DNA of 16,004 nt from CAYGZM01 sp964354365 (GCA_964354365.1 CAYGZM010000085.1:1-16004); one strand, 5' to 3'. Shown: positions 1 to 7,518, counted from the stretch's first letter. Made by a program: numbers and translations. The notes: generated by a model from the sequence alone, not told the origin.

Positions 1-2
1 TG

Positions 3-611
3 GCGTGCACGGGCGGCGATTACTGCGGGCGCTGCGGGCGCGAGGCGAGCAGGTTCGGGCTGGTTGACGGGGCGTGCGCGGCTTGTCAGAGCGTGGACTT
101 CCATTTTGACCGAGTAGCGAGGGCGGGCGTGTATGCGGGAAGTCTGAGAGAAATGATTCTAAGCTTCAAGAGGGGAAGGACGGAGCTGGATTCTGTGCTT
201 GGCTTTCTGGGCAGCTCGGCTCTGCAGGGCGGGGGCTTTTGCGGCGAGGTGGAGATTCTCGTTCCGGTGCCGCTGCATTGGTCGCGGCGATTGGCGCGCG
301 GGTATAATCAGTCTTTGATACTGGCAAAGAGACTCAGGCACAAAAAAGCCAGGATCAGCACGGACTTGGTGCGGGTGCGGCGGACGAAATTCCAGCCGAC
401 GATGGCAAGTCCGGCTGCGCGGGCCAGGAATGTTGCGGGGGCGTTTGCGGTGCGTAAGGGACATAATTTCGCCGGGCGCGCGGTCTGCCTTGTCGATGAT
501 ATCAAGACGACGGGCGCGACCCTGAATGAGTGCGCGAAGACGTTGAAGGAGGCGGGCGCATCGAAGGTTTTCGGATTGGTTTTAGTGGTGGCGGGGCAGG
601 GAGGAACTTAA
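3..611 (+). CDS. comF: ComF family phosphoribosyltransferase-like protein, 5'-truncated by window edge
   Basis: The frame is open from the first bases of the window, so the true start lies outside it. A GTG at 93 is internal. The codons at 24, 33, 75 and 84 give a CxxC...CxxC zinc-finger pair, typical of the N-terminus of ComF/GntX proteins. The type I phosphoribosyltransferase domain follows. Its PRPP-binding loop reads VDDIKTTGATL near the C-terminus, and the upstream VPVPLHWSRRLARGYNQ stretch is the family's most recognisable segment. ComF proteins are linked to DNA uptake in naturally competent bacteria; elsewhere the enzymatic role is unproven. The gene ends with TAA at 609-611 and converges on the S24 repressor gene. 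Family assignment is sure; a competence role is only an inference from the family. Confidence 0.9.
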   Translation, partial: ACTGGDYCGRCGREASRFGLVDGACAACQSVDFHFDRVARAGVYAGSLREMILSFKRGRTELDSVLGFLGSSALQGGGFCGEVEILVPVPLHWSRRLARGYNQSLILAKRLRHKKARISTDLVRVRRTKFQPTMASPAARARNVAGAFAVRKGHNFAGRAVCLVDDIKTTGATLNECAKTLKEAGASKVFGLVLVVAGQGGT

Positions 612-639
612 AACGCCGAGTTTAGAATGTTGAATGTGC

Positions 640-672
640 GGTGTCGCCGTGCCGGCGGCTAAACGGCGGCAC
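640..672. terminator. GC-rich hairpin between convergent genes, possible bidirectional terminator
   Basis: Between the ComF stop and the S24-repressor stop, GTGCCG (649-654) pairs with CGGCAC (667-672), with further G/C pairing inside. There is no long T-run on either side, so intrinsic termination is unproven. The core GCCGTGCCGGC...CTAAAC also occurs around 12024-12042, so it may equally be a dispersed repeat. Confidence 0.35.
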
Positions 673-702
673 GCAAGGTGTTATCAAAGGGATGCAAGGT
701 GG

Positions 703-1479
703 TTAGAGTTTTTCGTATTTTACCAGTGCGCGGTAGATTCCGTTTATGCGTTTTCCGTCGATGATTGTCGGGGAGTATTTTTCGTTTCTGGGCTGGAGGC
801 GGACTTTGTTGTCAGGCTCGAAGAAGACGCGCTTGAAAGTTGTCTCGTGGGGTGTGGCGAAACGGACGAAGCAGTCGTCGCCGTTGTGGACGTCGGCGGC
901 GGGTGAGAAGATGACGATGTCGCCCTGGCGGAACCTCGGCTCCATTGAATCTCCGATGACGCGGACGGCGAAGGCGTTGGGGTCGTGCAGGTCGGGGCTC
1001 CGGACGTAGTCGTCTGCGACGCCGACGGGATAGTCGAGGTCGTTGAAATCGGTTGGGTAGCCGGCTGAGACCTTGTTTATTATGGGGATGGCCCGGCCTG
1101 CGGAGATGATAGGCCCGGCCCGGTCAACCTTGACTTTGGTTTTGGCAAGAAGCTTATTGACCTGCACAGTTTTGGTCTTTCTATGGACGATGTTTTTGAT
1201 GAGCTGGCGGAGCTTCTGGTTCTCGGCCTCGGCCGATTCGTACTCCTGGCGGATGTCGGAGGGGAGGCGTTGAAGGTGGGCGATTCGCAGCAGCAGGCCC
1301 GATTCGAATTTGAGCACTCTCTCGAGCTTGGTGAGCAGTTCGTCGGAGGGTGGATTCTTCACCCTGCCTGTTTCGATGGTTGAGAGGTACGGCTTCGAGA
1401 AGCCCACGCGGCTGCTGACGTCGTCGAGGGTGAGCTTCATCTCCTCACGGCGTTTTCTTAAAATCTGGCCTAATGACAT
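703..1479 (-). CDS. XRE-family HTH / S24 peptidase (LexA-CI-like) transcriptional repressor
   Basis: A cytoplasmic DNA-binding repressor, about 258 aa. The first 65 or so residues form an XRE-type helix-turn-helix (LGQILRKRREEMKLTLDDVSSRVGFS...YLSTIETGR). A charged, probably helical linker follows, then an S24 domain. Counting from the upstream in-frame ATG at 1488, the S24 site has Ser181 (GDSMEP), Lys219 (TTFKRV) and an Ala142-Gly143 bond (VSAGYP). Their spacing matches LexA/CI self-cleavage. I prefer the start at 1479, because AAGGA on the minus strand sits about 8 nt before it and overlaps the 1488 start. Family members repress stress, SOS or prophage genes and are inactivated by RecA-stimulated or stress-linked autocleavage. 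No phage genes are nearby, so the target is unknown. It could be a LexA-like or a stress regulator. Confidence 0.9.
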   Translation of the reverse strand: MSLGQILRKRREEMKLTLDDVSSRVGFSKPYLSTIETGRVKNPPSDELLTKLERVLKFESGLLLRIAHLQRLPSDIRQEYESAEAENQKLRQLIKNIVHRKTKTVQVNKLLAKTKVKVDRAGPIISAGRAIPIINKVSAGYPTDFNDLDYPVGVADDYVRSPDLHDPNAFAVRVIGDSMEPRFRQGDIVIFSPAADVHNGDDCFVRFATPHETTFKRVFFEPDNKVRLQPRNEKYSPTIIDGKRINGIYRALVKYEKL

Positions 1480-1516
1480 TTTGCACATCCTTACACGAAA
1501 TAGGGGTTGTCTGTTT

Positions 1517-1574
1517 GTTATGCTTATAATATTGCCGCATATTCTTTTGTTTGTAAAGGAATTATTTGCATAAC
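1517..1574 (-). promoter_or_regulatory. AT-rich control region with 7-bp inverted repeat upstream of the S24 repressor
   Basis: The 175 bp between the DUF362 stop and the repressor start is the only AT-rich non-coding piece on this side. GTTATGC (1517-1523) and GCATAAC (1568-1574) form an inverted repeat. Between them, read on the minus strand, lie TTTACA and TATTAT/CAATAT hexamers resembling -35 and -10 boxes, though the spacing is not ideal for one clear pair. The half-sites could be autoregulatory operators for the HTH domain. This is a weak prediction. Confidence 0.25.
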
Positions 1575-1654
1575 TTCAGAAATTTCTTTTTGGACGGGAG
1601 GCGCTCGCAGGGTGGATATCCGGCTTCGACTTTGCCTGTCGGCTCAGCGCGGCC

Positions 1655-2743
1655 TCAGTTGCCGGCCTGTTCGACCTCGATGAGGTCGTAATTTGCCGAG
1701 CCGAGGCCGATTTCCTGGGCGTGCTCGATTTGGTGGCGGGCGTCGAGCCGGTCGTTGCCGATGAGTCGGCCCAGTTTTTCCCCTGCCCCTGCCTCGACCA
1801 AATCGAGTGCGGCCTTATCGACGGCGACAGGGTCGGCGGAGGCGAGGATGCCGATATCATCGACTATATTGGGCATATCGGGGTCGTCGAAGCAGTCGCA
1901 GTCTTTGGTGATCGAGAGCAGGAAGTTGAAAAAAGCGGCCCTGTTCTCTTTTCCTTTAAGCGCTCCGAGGGCGTATTCCGCGGTGCTCTGCTGGAGTATT
2001 TTGCTTTCCTGACCCCAGTTGCATTTGACGGCGCCGAACCTGCAGACGGCTAAGCATTCGGCGCAACTGATGCACTTCTTGGGGTCGATGCGGGCCTTTT
2101 TGTCGGTCAGGGTGATGGCGTCGGCGGGGCAGTGCTCGTAGCATTGCCGGCAGAGGGTGCAGTCGTCGGTGATGCTGAGCTTGAGGGCGGCGTGCTGCTT
2201 TATCTTGCCCTTCTTGGTGGCGCAGCCCATTCCGAGGGTCTTGAGGGTGGCGCCCATGCAGGCGGCGGGATGGCCGGTGAAGTGGGCGACGGAGAGAATC
2301 GACTGGCACCTTGCGATGTCGTAGGCAATATAGACTTCTTTGTTGACCTGGCAATCGACCTGTACTGCGGTCTCGGCGGTTCCGAATACGCCGTCGGCGG
2401 TAATGAACGGTGCGCCGAGTGCCTCGAGGGTGAAGCCGTGCTCGGCGGCCATTACGGTGTGGTCGATGGCGTTGCGGCGTCGGCCGGTGTATAGGGTGCT
2501 CGTGTCGGTGATGAAGGGCTTTGTCTTTAGTGCGAGCAGCTCCTCGATGAGGCCCTTGATGTAGGGGGCCTTTAGGTGGGTGGTGTTGGTGTCTTCGCCG
2601 ACGTGGACCTTGACGGCGGTGAAGTCGTTTTCGGCGAAGCAGGATGCGAAGACGCCGGCCTTGAACAGCGTGCGGGCCTTTTCGCAAATCGCCTTTTCGC
2701 CATCTTCAACAGCGGCCTTTATGAAATAGACTTTCGAGGTCAT
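1655..2743 (-). CDS. DUF362 domain protein with two 4Fe-4S ferredoxin motifs
   Basis: About 362 aa starting from the ATG at 2743 (MTSKVYFIKA), which matches the usual N-terminus of this family better than an in-frame ATG at 2770. The DUF362 fold covers roughly the first 190 residues. A bacterial 2[4Fe-4S] ferredoxin insert follows, with CxxCxxCxxxCP (Cys195, 198, 201, 205) and CxxCxxCxxxC (Cys224, 227, 230, 234). The DUF362 tail then runs through DIGILASADPVAVDKAALDLV. Clustered cysteines (CDC, residues 282-284) may bind another cofactor. There is no signal peptide, so it is likely a cytoplasmic iron-sulphur electron carrier or redox protein, frequent in anaerobes. The exact reaction is unknown. 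The gene stands alone, 175 bp upstream of the repressor gene and on the same strand. Confidence 0.88.
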   Translation of the reverse strand: MTSKVYFIKAAVEDGEKAICEKARTLFKAGVFASCFAENDFTAVKVHVGEDTNTTHLKAPYIKGLIEELLALKTKPFITDTSTLYTGRRRNAIDHTVMAAEHGFTLEALGAPFITADGVFGTAETAVQVDCQVNKEVYIAYDIARCQSILSVAHFTGHPAACMGATLKTLGMGCATKKGKIKQHAALKLSITDDCTLCRQCYEHCPADAITLTDKKARIDPKKCISCAECLAVCRFGAVKCNWGQESKILQQSTAEYALGALKGKENRAAFFNFLLSITKDCDCFDDPDMPNIVDDIGILASADPVAVDKAALDLVEAGAGEKLGRLIGNDRLDARHQIEHAQEIGLGSANYDLIEVEQAGN

Positions 2744-2779
2744 AGCGATTTTCCAAATGCAATAGAACAAGCCTTTTTA

Positions 2780-2857
2780 GTTATGGGTCAGTTATGGGTG
2801 GCGAGACCTGTGGCACGGCCATCCTGGCCGTGCGTCGCACGGGCTTCCAGCCCGTGT
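2780..2857. repeat. Tandem 11-mer followed by two adjacent perfect hairpins (dispersed-repeat type)
   Basis: GTTATGGGTCA is followed at once by a second GTTATGGGT (2780-2799). Two perfect 8-bp stems come next: GCACGGCC/GGCCGTGC (2813-2820, 2826-2833, 5-nt loop) and CACGGGCT/AGCCCGTG (2838-2845, 2849-2856, 3-nt loop). The paired-hairpin layout is that of REP/BIME-like intergenic repeats. The stems lack T-runs, so I do not call them terminators. Copy number in the genome cannot be judged from one window. Confidence 0.6.
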
Positions 2858-3062
2858 CTTATTCAGAAACCACCCGAAACTGACGCCTTACCCTGTTTAC
2901 GGCTGGAGCCCTTCAGTACGCCAACAGAACGGGCGGATTGTACCGTGCTTGCTACATGGGTGCAAGGATGGGGATCGGCGATTGATTATTGATGATTTGG
3001 TTCAACTCCAAAAAAGTTGGTGAATTCTAAGCTTATTGCGGTCTAAGTCTTTTGGATTTAGC

Positions 3063-3090
3063 GCGGCCCCGCCGTGGCGGGGCCGCTTTA
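3063..3090. terminator. Perfect 11-bp GC stem with 2-nt loop, terminator-like
   Basis: GCGGCCCCGCC (3063-3073) pairs perfectly with GGCGGGGCCGC (3076-3086). It is followed by CTTTA and preceded by TTTA on the left, so either strand sees only a short U-tract. It could stop read-through towards the helicase gene or be a repeat. A 2-nt loop is too tight to close fully, so the real loop would be larger. Confidence 0.4.
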
Positions 3091-3091
3091 A

Positions 3092-3142
3092 GGCGACAGC
3101 ATGTACGGGTATAATGTCATTGCTATCAGATATGCTGTCGCC
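3092..3142. repeat. 11-bp perfect inverted repeat around a 29-bp centre
   Basis: GGCGACAGCAT (3092-3102) and ATGCTGTCGCC (3132-3142) are exact reverse complements. It begins 6 bp after the GC hairpin. It could be a stem-loop RNA element, a regulator-binding site pair or the termini of a very small mobile repeat; nothing in the centre decides this. Confidence 0.6.
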
Positions 3143-3198
3143 AACAATGCGATAAATCCTTTCCTTTTATACCGTAAATCGGATGAGAGCCGTCAATA

Positions 3199-3297
3199 AT
3201 CAATAATCCTTAATCAATTGTCTTGCAGGGGCGGCGGGGATGGGTATAATTTGAAGCGGCGAGTTTCTCAATTGATTGTCGATTAAGGATGATTGAT
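3199..3297. repeat. Imperfect AT-rich inverted repeat flanking a 48-bp G-rich core
   Basis: The left arm (3199-3220, containing ATCCTTAATC and ending CAATTG) matches the reverse complement of the right arm (3269-3297, beginning CAATTG and containing GATTAAGGAT). A 7-nt insertion in the right arm and one substitution are the only differences. The core contains GGGGCGGCGGGG. The arrangement is MITE-like, or a long hairpin RNA upstream of the helicase. Confidence 0.5.
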
Positions 3298-3543
3298 GCT
3301 TAGGATCGTTATAATGCGGTGAACAAGCAACGGGAACTTCTTATACAGAAGAAAGAAGTCTGTGTATCCCGTTTTATAGAGTACGCCAGCCCGCTAGTCT
3401 GCCAGAGGCGGGTAAAAGGCGTATAAAACTGTATAATCATTGTTGGGTGTTTGGAACAACATGAGTTCAAAGAATTGGTATTTGGGAATTATGAACCGTC
3501 GCCCATAAATGGCTGGGGAATCGTGCCTTTTGAGGGATAAATA

Positions 3544-6069
3544 ATGGTTGATTTCAAAAAACATGTTAGCCGGACAATAAATAGAGATTTCACAAACTTG
3601 GTCTCGCTTTTTGATTCACTGGATAGGCAAACTTCTCATATTGAGTTGAGAACTGTTCAGCAAGATGCCCTTCGGATTTTGTCTGAACGAAGATTGGAAC
3701 GAGACCTCATTCTGAAAATAAGTACCGGTGCTGGCAAGACCACTGTAGGATTGCTGTATTTGTGGTCGTTTATGGAGGAAAAACACCAGCCTGTAGTGTA
3801 TTTGTGTCCAACCAAGCAACTTTGTGAGCAAGTCAGTGTAGAAGCCGAAAAGTTAGGTTTGAAATCGGTTATATATCCCGCCAAACAACCTCATCCTGAT
3901 GTGGATGGTATCGCAGGTAAAGCAATCATCATTTGTACTTATGACAAATTATTCAATGCAAAAACAACTTTTGATAGATCTGATGTTATGCTTCGTCCTT
4001 ACACTATCGTACTTGATGATGCTCATGCAGGTGTCGAAGAAATCCGGAACTGTTTCACTCTCCCTATATCCAATAGCAGCGTACGCGAACAACTCGTTAA
4101 AATACTTGATGGTCCTTGTGCCGAATATAAGCTATCAATATGGAATGACATTAAGAACGAAGATCCAAACCAGCTCATGGAAATCCCTTACTGGATTTGG
4201 AAACATGTATTACCACAAATTGAACAGATTATCGGTAGTCAGGCCAATGACGATAAGCTGCAATTTGTAATACCACATATTCGGGATATTTTACGACGAT
4301 GCCGATGTGTGGTCTCAGGCGCAGCAGTTGAGATAATCCCCGATATATTGCCTGTTCACAAGAGTCCCGCATACGATAAGGCAAAGCATCGGCTCTTCAT
4401 GTCTGCCACACTAGCTGATGATTCTGTATTGGTTAGAGAACTTGGCTGTGACATCTCAGCCGGCAAAAGGCCTGTAACGGCTGCTAATGATAGAGGGATG
4501 GGAGAACGTATGGTACTGGCTCCTTCGCTAGTGGATGGCAAGTTGGATCGTAAGTGGGTAATGTCTTTGTGTGGCAGGCTATCGAAGAAACTCAATGTTG
4601 TCGTCCTGTCTCCAAGTGAGGCAAAAGCTCGTGAATGGGAAAGCTTTGGTGCTAAAATCTGCTCAGGTGACGAAGTTAAAGAAGCAGTGGAAAGTTTGAA
4701 AGATACCACCGGTACATCTCACCTTGTGGTTTTTAAGCAGCGCTATGATGGCATTGATCTTCCTGACAAGTCATGTAGAGTTCTCGTTATAGATGGTATG
4801 CCTATCGGCGAGGGAATCCTCGACCGACTTGACAGCAGCACGAGTGGATTCGCTGGAGGTACGCGCAACAGATTGATTTATCGCATAGAACAAGGCATGG
4901 GAAGGGCTGTGCGCTCGCATGCCGACTACGCTGTCATTTTACTTGCAGGTAATGAACTCGCTCACTTTATCGCAAAGCATGATGTGTTGTCAGCAATGAA
5001 TCCGGATACTCGGGCTCAGCTAGAATTAGCAATAGACCTCTCAAAAATGGCGGCGGAAGATGCTGGGGGTGATCCTGAGACAGCGGTGATAGACATGATA
5101 AAGAAGTGTTTGAACAGAGATGAAGGATGGAAGCAATACTACAATGAGACGGTAAGAAAAAGTTCAATAACCGCATCCGGATCAACAGACATTAATCGTC
5201 TTATGCTGGCGAATGCTGAAAGATGTGCGTTTGAATCCGCGATAAGTAATGATCTGAACGGTGCAGTTAAACTCCTACAGGATGCGATTGACAAATATGT
5301 CTCTGATGATCCAGCCGCTAAGGGCTGGTATTTGCAGAGAGTTGCGAATTACCAATATGATATTGATACTGGACAAGCATTAGAAACTCAAGGGGCTGCT
5401 CACAGAGATAATAAATCGATGCATTGTCCACCACCGGGTATTATCAAGCGACCTTCAAAAGTGGAAGAATCAAGTGTGCAAGCTGTCATCGGTGAATGGT
5501 ACCACCAATTTCAAAATCCAAACGGCGCAATTGCTGCAATTGATGAACTTAAAACAAAATTGTCTTTCGAAATGTCTCATTCGGTTATCGAACAAGCCTT
5601 GTGCGACCTTGCTCCCCTTTTAGGTGCAAAAGGCTCAAGGCCTGAGAAAGAGGATGGTGTGGGGCCAGATGATCTATGGCTTTGGCCGGACTTATCTTTG
5701 GTGATTGAGGCCAAAACCGAGAACCAAGAATCTATGCACAAAAAGGATGTAGGCCAACTGTCTGTTAGCATGAACTGGTTCAAGGAGAATTTTCCACTAC
5801 GTAAGAATCCTGTACCAATTATTGTAGCTAAGATAACTACCTGTGATTCGGATGCATATTTTCCTAATAATATGAGAGTGATTACTCCGACTACAATGCA
5901 TAAGCTACTTGAAATGGTTGAGCAATTCTATCATAAGATGATTGCTGAACCATTACTATGTTCAAGTGCGAAAAGCATCTTGAAACTACAACAAGACTTT
6001 TTACTTTTGCCCGAACAGTTTTGTGGAAACTTTACAGAAAAACCGCAGAAATCGAAAAATACTAAGTAA
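3544..6069 (+). CDS. SF2 (XPD/DinG-like) helicase fused to C-terminal PD-(D/E)xK nuclease-like domain
   Basis: 841 aa, ATG at 3544 with GAGGG 7 nt upstream. Seen in order: QQDALRIL (39-46); Walker A STGAGKTT (60-67); motif Ia CPTKQL (88-93); DDAH box (158-161); SAT (287-289); YDGIDLPD (401-408), then LVIDGMP and QGMGRAVRS (450-458). The last two resemble the XPD/DinG-type C-terminal helicase domain. The four clustered cysteines of an XPD Fe-S cluster are absent. Residues 550-610 look like a short TPR-like helical stretch. At the end, PDD (708-710), EAK (722-724) and Gln738 fit a PD-(D/E)xK nuclease core. The protein is therefore inferred to load on, unwind and cut nucleic acid in the cytoplasm. 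It has no partner gene. Lines I counted are 42-48% G+C against about 65% in a sampled line of the phosphomannomutase gene, suggesting horizontal acquisition. A phage-defence role is plausible but unproven. Alternatives are a DNA-repair enzyme or a solitary restriction-like helicase. Confidence 0.82.
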   Translation: MVDFKKHVSRTINRDFTNLVSLFDSLDRQTSHIELRTVQQDALRILSERRLERDLILKISTGAGKTTVGLLYLWSFMEEKHQPVVYLCPTKQLCEQVSVEAEKLGLKSVIYPAKQPHPDVDGIAGKAIIICTYDKLFNAKTTFDRSDVMLRPYTIVLDDAHAGVEEIRNCFTLPISNSSVREQLVKILDGPCAEYKLSIWNDIKNEDPNQLMEIPYWIWKHVLPQIEQIIGSQANDDKLQFVIPHIRDILRRCRCVVSGAAVEIIPDILPVHKSPAYDKAKHRLFMSATLADDSVLVRELGCDISAGKRPVTAANDRGMGERMVLAPSLVDGKLDRKWVMSLCGRLSKKLNVVVLSPSEAKAREWESFGAKICSGDEVKEAVESLKDTTGTSHLVVFKQRYDGIDLPDKSCRVLVIDGMPIGEGILDRLDSSTSGFAGGTRNRLIYRIEQGMGRAVRSHADYAVILLAGNELAHFIAKHDVLSAMNPDTRAQLELAIDLSKMAAEDAGGDPETAVIDMIKKCLNRDEGWKQYYNETVRKSSITASGSTDINRLMLANAERCAFESAISNDLNGAVKLLQDAIDKYVSDDPAAKGWYLQRVANYQYDIDTGQALETQGAAHRDNKSMHCPPPGIIKRPSKVEESSVQAVIGEWYHQFQNPNGAIAAIDELKTKLSFEMSHSVIEQALCDLAPLLGAKGSRPEKEDGVGPDDLWLWPDLSLVIEAKTENQESMHKKDVGQLSVSMNWFKENFPLRKNPVPIIVAKITTCDSDAYFPNNMRVITPTTMHKLLEMVEQFYHKMIAEPLLCSSAKSILKLQQDFLLLPEQFCGNFTEKPQKSKNTK

Positions 6070-6460
6070 CTCAAAAATATCGGTTCTTTGTGGCTATTAA
6101 CTTCGTCCCTTCATGGCTCTATTCGCAAAACCACCGCAATAGTATTACTCGGCGCGCTTTGCGGGCTTAAGAGGCGATTTTTAAGTCAAAAACAGCTATT
6201 TGCATGTTTACAACAGGGCATTGTAAGCGTGATATGCGACGGATGAAGCCCACAGGATGGCTTGCGCCACATTATCCATCACAGATGAAGGCCACCGGGC
6301 GGTTCGGAGAACATGTGGGACGTTCCGGTGAAGTCCGGGACGACTCCGGGAGACTAACGACGAGTTCTGGCTTCGGTTGGGGGGTGATTTTGAGATTTTC
6401 GATTTACTGTTGACGGTTTGGGATTTCCAATCCTTTGACCCTTCGATTGGACTCAGGGCA

Positions 6461-6620
6461 GGCTCCCCCGCCCAAGTGCCGCCGGGCAACCTCACGATGT
6501 CCTCTGCGATTAAATAACCCCCTGCTCCAAAACCTCATTTCGTATGGCACTGCATAAGTATATACGCATACGCTTATATACTCTTATACCCAAATCCGTA
6601 TAATCTGCGTAATCCGTGAT
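6461..6620. repeat. 160-bp direct repeat, copy 1
   Basis: The block begins GGCTCCCCCGCCCAAG and ends near CTGCGTAATCCGTGAT. It recurs at an offset of exactly 314 bp with few substitutions and no gap that I can see. It contains the conserved CTGCATAAGTATATACGCAT and a CGCCGGGCAACCTC phrase. Neither copy encodes a plausible protein. Confidence 0.9.
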
Positions 6621-6774
6621 CAAGAGCAACTGGCCAAAGGCGTTCAGCACAAAATGATGGCTTCATAATGTGAATTTCTCCCGCTCCCCGCGTCTTACCC
6701 CAACGGGGTAGCGGGGATGCACCGCTACCCGCTTCACCCTTCCTGCTCCCCGCTCTCCCGCCCAATTGTCGCCG

Positions 6775-6934
6775 GGCTCGCCCGCCCAAGTACCGCCGGG
6801 CAACCTCCCGACGCCCTCTGCGATTAAATAACCGCCTGCTCCAAAACCTCATTTCCTATGGCACTGCATAAGTATATACGCATACACTTATATACTCTTG
6901 TGCCCAAATCCGTATAATCTGCGTTCTCCGCGAT
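6775..6934. repeat. 160-bp direct repeat, copy 2
   Basis: This is the second copy of the 6461-6620 block, differing at scattered positions such as TCACGATGT/TCCCGACGC and ACGCTT/ACACTT. Just to its left (6753-6774) a partial 22-bp copy of its first lines, CTCCCGCCCAATTGTCGCC, is joined in tandem. The event was therefore a duplication of a unit of about 314 bp or repeated insertion of one element. Confidence 0.9.
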
Positions 6935-6965
6935 TCCTTTCCGTTTTGGTCATTTGAGCATCTGG

Positions 6966-7015
6966 GTTTTGAGTTTGTTTCGGATTTCGTGCTTCGTATT
7001 TCGGATTTTAGATAT
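6966..7015. repeat. Low-complexity TTTCGGATTT-type repeat stretch
   Basis: TTTCGGATTT occurs twice (around 6978 and 6999) within a run of TTCG/TTTCGGAT-like words. It looks like a short degenerate tandem array, and related phrases appear in intergenic DNA of environmental bacteria. No function is evident. Confidence 0.4.
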
Positions 7016-7270
7016 CTCCGCCCTCTATTCTTATGCTCTTATGCCCTTGTGCTCTTATGCCCCTGTATTCTCTGTGTCCTCTGTCCCCTCAGCGGGCAAC
7101 TCAATCCACAAAATCTGCGAAACTCTGTGAAATCTGTGGTTAAAATTCACTTGACACCCAACATCCAATCGTGTATAATATACATCTAACAAATAGAGGA
7201 CTCTTGATATGGAAAAAGAAGCTACAACTAAAACCCCCATCCCGATTCATCGGGAATCCCTCTTCTGGAT

Positions 7271-7323
7271 TCTGTCTCCTGTCTTCTGTCTCCTGTCTTC
7301 TGTCTCCTGTCTCCTGTCTCCTG
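7271..7323. repeat. Minisatellite: 14-bp unit in three copies plus 7-bp half units
   Basis: The 14-mer TCTGTCTCCTGTCT is repeated exactly three times (7271-7284, 7285-7298, 7299-7312), followed by CCTGTCT and CCTG. It is pyrimidine-pure apart from the G of each CTG. Such a tract is prone to slippage. It has no spacers, so it is not a CRISPR array. Confidence 0.9.
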
Positions 7324-7343
7324 CCCTACCCGCCCATCCTGCC

Positions 7344-7359
7344 CTCTACACTTGTAGAG
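7344..7359. repeat. Short perfect palindromic hairpin
   Basis: CTCTACA (7344-7350) and TGTAGAG (7353-7359) form a perfect 7-bp stem with a 2-nt centre. A further CTCTACA follows at 7365-7371. It lies between the minisatellite and the AAACAAACCCAA repeats, and may be a boundary of one of them. Confidence 0.5.
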
Positions 7360-7387
7360 ACTCCTCTACAAATCAGCCTCTTTTTTG

Positions 7388-7518
7388 CAAAACAAACCCA
7401 ATTTCAAAATGGGTAATATAAACATAAGTACAGCAAGAACAAAGGCTTATGCCAACAAACAACGAACAATGAACAACGAACATTATCCAAAACAAACCCA
7501 ATCAAAGCCAATTTCAAA
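7388..7518. repeat. A-rich direct repeats (CAAAACAAACCCAAT and CCAATTTCAAA)
   Basis: CAAAACAAACCCAAT occurs at 7388-7402 and again exactly 100 bp on at 7488-7502. CCAATTTCAAA occurs at 7398-7408 and 7508-7518. Between them, 7453-7482 is a degenerate AACAAACAACGAACAATG-type array. I associate these phrases with dispersed planctomycete repeats that are often mis-annotated as short hypothetical proteins. I see no translation signals here. Confidence 0.7.

Larger units (their letters stand above)
2744..3543. other. 800-bp gene-free, repeat-rich region upstream of the helicase
   Basis: I see no credible gene here. The region holds two back-to-back hairpins (2813-2856), an 11-bp GC hairpin (3063-3086), an inverted repeat with 29-bp loop (3092-3142) and an AT-rich inverted repeat pair (3199-3297). 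ATTGATTATTGA (2981-2992) recurs in reverse complement at 3193-3204. The last 150 bp before the helicase must carry its promoter, but no convincing -35/-10 pair stands out. A GAGGG ribosome-binding site is at 3532-3536. Confidence 0.7.

Noticed and set aside
703..1479. Prophage with CI repressor
   Set aside because: No integrase, structural or replication phage genes anywhere in the window.
1956..2687. 243-codon minus-strand open frame rich in Arg and His
   Set aside because: It is a shifted-frame shadow of the DUF362 gene; composition is the usual high-GC artefact.
3544..6069. Classical DinG/XPD helicase with Fe-S cluster
   Set aside because: The four clustered cysteines between Walker A and the DDAH box are missing, so only the motor motifs support the similarity.
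6208..6495. Open frames on both strands at 6204-6495
   Set aside because: No ribosome-binding site, no recognisable domain, low-complexity residues matching intergenic repeat phrases.
7271..7323. Possible CRISPR array
   Set aside because: The units are directly tandem with no unique spacers, and no cas genes are present.
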